This document shows positions 60,772 through 64,000 of a stretch of DNA of 64,000 nucleotides, in pieces (within the stretch, counting starts at the first letter, position 1; each line of letters starts with the position of its first letter). The position numbers and the translations under genes are program-made. The notes under the pieces are model-generated. The model saw only the letters and a list, made by a program, of their open reading frames with translations. It made no database searches and was not told the origin of the DNA. Source of the stretch: VRUE01 sp963728365 (GTDB lineage: Bacteria; Actinomycetota; Thermoleophilia; Solirubrobacterales; 70-9); contig CAVSJI010000001.1 in NCBI GenBank assembly GCA_963728365.1, positions 1,984,001 through 2,048,000 on the forward strand, in the 5' to 3' direction.

Positions 60772-61983
60772 TCAGCCGTAGGGCCGGTAGATCAGCCGCC
60801 CGCCGAGTAGGTCGGTGACCGTGGCGAAGGAGTAGCCGCGGGCACGCAGTGTGTCGATGATCCGCGGGAGGGCGGCCAGAGTCTCGCTGCGAGGGCCGCC
60901 GCCGTCGTGCATGAGGATGATCGAGCCCGGCCGGGTCGTGTCGACGATGCGGCTGTAGATCGCGCCGGTCCCTGGGGTCGACCAGTCGGCGGGGTCGACG
61001 TCCCAGGTGATCGTCCGCAGCCCGAGGCTGCCGGCGGTGGCGATCACCGAGGAGTCGAGCGCGCCGCCTGGTGGCCGGAAGAGGCAGGGCCGGAAGTGGG
61101 TGTCGGCGGCGATCCGCTCGGCGGCGCCGGCGATCTCGCCGTAGCCCGGGTATTCGGCGTGGGTCATCGTGTGGTCGCCGATCTCGTCGCCTTCGCGCAG
61201 GATGCGGCGCATCGTCGTCTCGCGGCCGGGCATCTCGACGCCGACCTCGAAGAAGGTGGCGGGGACGCCCTCCTCGCGCAGCACATCGAGGAATTCGGGC
61301 GTGTAGTCGCTCGGCCCGTCGTCGAAGGTGAGAGCGACGACCCTGTGGTCGCGTGGGCCGTGGGTAACCAGGCCGGCGCTGCCTCCCGTGCAACCGACCG
61401 GGCGCACGGGACGCAGGCGGAAGCGGTATGCGCCCTCCGCAGGGAGGGCCTCCGCGCACCCGGCGCCCCGCCCCGAGCCGCAGCGACCGGGCGCGGCGAG
61501 CACCCGCCAGCTGTAGCGGTGCGGGGAGAGTCCGGCGGCGGCGGGCGCCAGAGCGAGCACGAGCTTCTGCGGGTCGGGACGCTTCAGCGTCGCGGGCACG
61601 TCCTTCGTTCGCTTCACGTCTCCGGCGGCGTTGAGGATCTCCAGGCCGGCCCGATGGTGCGCACCCCGACCGCCGATGCAGAGCCGCCGGCCGCCGTCAC
61701 GCCCGGCCCGGCGCAGCTCGAGGCAGAGGTAGCGATCGTCTCTGCTCGGTTGCCGGCTGAGGCCGGCGAGCGCGACCGGGCGAGTGGTGCGCAGGCTGAA
61801 GACGAGCCGCCGGCCGGCCTGGGAGAGGCGGGCGCGGACCGGCCGTGGGGAGCGGGCGGCAAGGGCCGGGCCGCTCACCGCGCAGGGCGAGAGGGCCGCA
61901 ACGACGAGGGCGACGCTGCAGAGGATCTTGTGAGAAGTGGAAATGACGGCGTTCCGGCTGAACGATTCGGAAGAGGTGTCCAT
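60772..61983 (-). CDS. Secreted polysaccharide deacetylase (NodB fold)
   Basis: 403 residues from ATG 61983. Signal peptide (HKILCSVALVVAALSPCAVS), a roughly 170-residue N-terminal region rich in Arg/Pro with scattered Cys, and a C-terminal NodB domain: VVALTFDDGPSDYTPEFLDV (motif 1 Asp-Asp), GDHTMTHAEYPGYGEIAG (HxxxH), CLFRPPGGALDSSV and IILMHDGGGPRSETL. A carbohydrate-esterase family 4 enzyme acting on cell-wall glycan. A complete IS element begins 6 bp upstream of the ATG, so its own promoter may be cut off. Confidence 0.85.
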   Translation of the reverse strand: MDTSSESFSRNAVISTSHKILCSVALVVAALSPCAVSGPALAARSPRPVRARLSQAGRRLVFSLRTTRPVALAGLSRQPSRDDRYLCLELRRAGRDGGRRLCIGGRGAHHRAGLEILNAAGDVKRTKDVPATLKRPDPQKLVLALAPAAAGLSPHRYSWRVLAAPGRCGSGRGAGCAEALPAEGAYRFRLRPVRPVGCTGGSAGLVTHGPRDHRVVALTFDDGPSDYTPEFLDVLREEGVPATFFEVGVEMPGRETTMRRILREGDEIGDHTMTHAEYPGYGEIAGAAERIAADTHFRPCLFRPPGGALDSSVIATAGSLGLRTITWDVDPADWSTPGTGAIYSRIVDTTRPGSIILMHDGGGPRSETLAALPRIIDTLRARGYSFATVTDLLGGRLIYRPYG

Positions 61984-61988
61984 ACTAG

Positions 61989-63640
61989 CCCTGAGGCACC
62001 GGTAACCACCTGAGGAAACCATCCGGGAACGTCCTCTTGGCTCTTGAGAATGCGGTTTGCGAAGACCCATTCCCCGAGCCAGGAGGACACCCGGAAGGTG
62101 AAGACACAAACGACGCGCCAAACCGTAGAAGTCAGGGCGGACGGCGAGGGCCTCGTCTCCCACGCCGGCGCCTACCTCCTGGTCGAGCTGGCCGATCGTC
62201 TTGGCCTCACCGCGGCGCTCTCAGATGCGATGGCGCCGAGCAGGGAGCGCCGCTCCGCCCACGACCCCGGCGTCGTCCTGCGCGACCTCGCGATCGCGAT
62301 CGCCGACGGCGGCGATCACGTCTCTGACCTCGGCGTCCTGCGTGGCCAGAAGGCATTGTTCGGGGCGGTGGCTTCGGAGACGACGGCCCATCGGGTGCTG
62401 AAGTCGGTCGACGCCGAGGCCCTGGAAGGGCTCCGCAGCGCCCGCGCCAAGGCGCTGGCCAAGGCATGGGATGCCGGCGCCCGGCCCGGAGAGCTGATCC
62501 TCGACATCGACGCGAGCCTCCTCACCGCTCACTCCGAGAAGCAGGGCGCCGCCGGCACCTACAAGGGCGGCTTCGGCTTCTTCCCACTGCTCTGCTACCT
62601 CTCGGAGACCGGCGAGCCGCTGGCCGCCGTCCTGCGCCCCGGCAACGCCGGCGCCAACACCGCCGCAGACCACTTCGAGGTCTTGCAGCTGGCACTCGAG
62701 CAGTTGCCCGCCCAAGACCTCGAGCGCGAGATCCTCGCTCGCGCTGACATCGGCGGGCGCACCCACGCCTTCACGCAGGACTGCCGCGATGCCGGCATCC
62801 TCTTCTCGGTCGGCTACGAGGTCGACGAGCGGGTCCGCGAGGCGATCGGCGCGCTGCCCGAATCGGCTTGGCAGGCGGCAATCGAAGGGGATGGCACCGA
62901 GCGCGAAGGAGCCCAGGTCACGGAGCTGACCGACCAACTCGACCTCTCCGCCTGGCCCGAAGGAACACGGCTGATCGTCCGCCGCGAGCGGCCCCATCCC
63001 GGCGCCCAGCTCTCGGTCCTCGACTGCGAGACCGGCTACCGCCACACCGCCTTCATCACCGACCAGGCCGACGAGGACGTCGCCGCCCTGGAGCTGCGCC
63101 ACCGCCGCCGCGCCCGCGTCGAGGACGCGATCCGGGTCGGCAAGGAGACCGGGATGCGCAGGATGCCCTTCGCCGCCTTCGAGGCAAACCAGGCCTGGTT
63201 GGAGGTCTCGCTTCTGGCCCAGGCGCAGCTGAGGTGGGCGGCGCGGCTCTGCCTGGAGGGCGAGCTCGCCCTGGCCGAGCCCAAGCGGGTGCGCCAGCGC
63301 CTGCTGCACGTCGCCGGTCGCCTGGTGCGCTCGGGCCGTCGTGTGGCGCTGCGCCTGCCGCGAAGCTGGCCGTGGGCCGAGGCGCTGGTGGCGGCATTTG
63401 CGCGGTTGCGGGCACTGCCAGCGGCAGCGAGCCCGTAGCCCCCAGCCCTCTCCCCAGCCTCGACTCCCGCTTGCCGCACCTATCGACTTCGGCCTGCCCG
63501 AGAACGGGCACCGGCGCTTCGATTTGCCAGCGGATGGCCCCAAGAGGAGCGCCGAGGCGGCTCCGCGGAACCGCCCCGGCACGGTTACCTACCTCAAGTC
63601 ATCCGCTCTCACCCTGCTGGGTGAAAACGGCGGATCAGGG
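61989..63640 (+). mobile_element. Complete IS1380-family insertion sequence
   Basis: 1652 bp with ends CCCTGAGGCACCGG... and ...CGGCGGATCAGGG that are imperfect inverted repeats, flanked by the 4-bp direct duplication CTAG at 61985-61988 and 63641-63644. Carries one transposase. After the transposase stop (63438) there are about 200 bp with a hairpin ACCCTGCTGGGT near the right end. The duplication and intact gene suggest recent insertion. The 95 bp to its right hold no gene before the partial coding sequence at 63740. Confidence 0.88.
62098..63438 (+). CDS. IS1380-family transposase
   Basis: 446 residues from GTG 62098 (AGGAGG 11 bp upstream); an ATG at 62050 is in frame but the family usually starts close to VKTQTTRQTVEVRADGEG. 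DDE-type: ILDIDASLLTAHSEKQGAAG (first Asp), SYLSETGEP-like block (FFPLLCYLSETGEPLAAVLR), EILARADIGGRTHAF (second Asp) and RRRARVEDAIRVGKETGMRR (Glu). Ends GlyAla-rich. Intact. Confidence 0.9.
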   Translation: MKTQTTRQTVEVRADGEGLVSHAGAYLLVELADRLGLTAALSDAMAPSRERRSAHDPGVVLRDLAIAIADGGDHVSDLGVLRGQKALFGAVASETTAHRVLKSVDAEALEGLRSARAKALAKAWDAGARPGELILDIDASLLTAHSEKQGAAGTYKGGFGFFPLLCYLSETGEPLAAVLRPGNAGANTAADHFEVLQLALEQLPAQDLEREILARADIGGRTHAFTQDCRDAGILFSVGYEVDERVREAIGALPESAWQAAIEGDGTEREGAQVTELTDQLDLSAWPEGTRLIVRRERPHPGAQLSVLDCETGYRHTAFITDQADEDVAALELRHRRRARVEDAIRVGKETGMRRMPFAAFEANQAWLEVSLLAQAQLRWAARLCLEGELALAEPKRVRQRLLHVAGRLVRSGRRVALRLPRSWPWAEALVAAFARLRALPAAASP

Positions 63641-63739
63641 CTAGGACCGCGTGTACTTGACAGACCTGGGCCGAAGCTCAAACTCTCGTGCGCAGTTCAG
63701 GTACGCCACTGGTATGGCGGATGCTTTTCCGAGAGCCCG

Positions 63740-64000
63740 ATGACCGCTACCGTGTTCGCAGTTGACGTGAAGACCCAACGACCCGCGGCGCCGAGATTCC
63801 GCCCCGCCGTCTTCACGATCGTCTGCCTTGTGATGGCACTCACCGCATTGACGACAGCCCCTGCCTGCGCGCAGCCGGGTGGAGCCGGACGGCTTGGCGA
63901 CCCGACGGGCGAAGTCGACGGCGAAGCGCCGCTGACGCCGACACCGTTTGACCGCCAGGGCATGTGGGTCTGGTACATCGGCAGCTCGGACGGGGGCAGC
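63740..64000 (+). CDS. Secreted protein, N-terminal fragment (runs off window)
   Basis: Starts ATG 63740; the first 87 residues show a signal peptide (FTIVCLVMALTALTTAPACAQ), then a linker and PFDRQGMWVWYIGSSDGGS. The MWVWY...SxGG beginning is like secreted TIM-barrel proteins of related bacteria. Too short to assign a function. Before IS insertion this gene and the deacetylase were divergent neighbours. Confidence 0.55.
   Translation, partial: MTATVFAVDVKTQRPAAPRFRPAVFTIVCLVMALTALTTAPACAQPGGAGRLGDPTGEVDGEAPLTPTPFDRQGMWVWYIGSSDGGS

Noticed and set aside
60755..61459. Longer N-terminus for the metallo-beta-lactamase-fold gene
   Set aside because: The extension is antisense-like Arg/Pro-rich sequence over the deacetylase gene; MIIERTENPQWLSNAYLV is the natural family start.

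Overview
This 64 kb window is high-GC chromosomal DNA, almost certainly from an actinobacterium. The best guess is the class Thermoleophilia (Solirubrobacterales or relatives). Reasons: the heat-shock order dnaK-grpE-dnaJ-hspR-clpB is actinobacterial; a phosphatidylinositol-type lipid module (inositol-phosphate synthase, CDP-alcohol transferase, PAP2 protein) is present; LLM-type oxidoreductase, DUF2236 and many GTG/TTG starts fit. The lineage is inferred from protein style only; no rRNA is present.

Left arm (1-35,900): a purine block on the minus strand, read purD-purE-purB and purC-purS-purQ-purL (purL cut by the window edge), interrupted by a plus-strand cytochrome P450 and a glutaredoxin-like gene. 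Then come a cell-wall hydrolase pair, the heat-shock operon, a secreted nuclease/phosphatase-fold protein, cytochrome c with endonuclease III, the inositol-lipid genes running into an odd glycosyltransferase-PHP chimera and a degenerate uracil-DNA-glycosylase-fold protein, a sedolisin protease, an rRNA methyltransferase, and a plus-strand run argF-lgt-prmC-lysS.

Centre (about 36,011-53,072): a composite integrated island in a tRNA-Val(UAC) gene. A 19-bp piece of the anticodon arm is repeated at both outer ends, and two further tRNA-Val-derived att sites split the island into three units. Unit 1 (11.5 kb) carries an SSB-like gene (frameshifted), two XRE regulators, a large helicase with a nuclease-like C-terminus (candidate antiphage protein), a conjugation-type ATPase, a replication-relaxation protein, an Xis-like HTH and a tyrosine integrase with a C-terminal frameshift. 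Units 2 and 3 (2.9 and 2.6 kb) have no integrase; their cargo includes a TIR/deoxyribosyltransferase-like protein, DUF5677 and a PD-(D/E)XK-like protein. They look like satellites that use the same att site.

Right arm (53,200-64,000): three tandem secreted paralogues, a zinc-ribbon-like protein, DUF2236, a short FtsH, an FHA-HTH regulator, a secreted protein, a metallo-beta-lactamase-fold hydrolase, a polysaccharide deacetylase whose start codon is abutted by a complete IS1380-family element with a CTAG target duplication, and the start of another secreted protein.

A second theme is small dispersed palindromic repeats: a 47-bp family (4 copies, one inside a coding region), an 88-bp family (2 copies, one inside grpE and readable in frame), and a roughly 110-bp hairpin family (2 copies), plus several single long perfect hairpins between genes.
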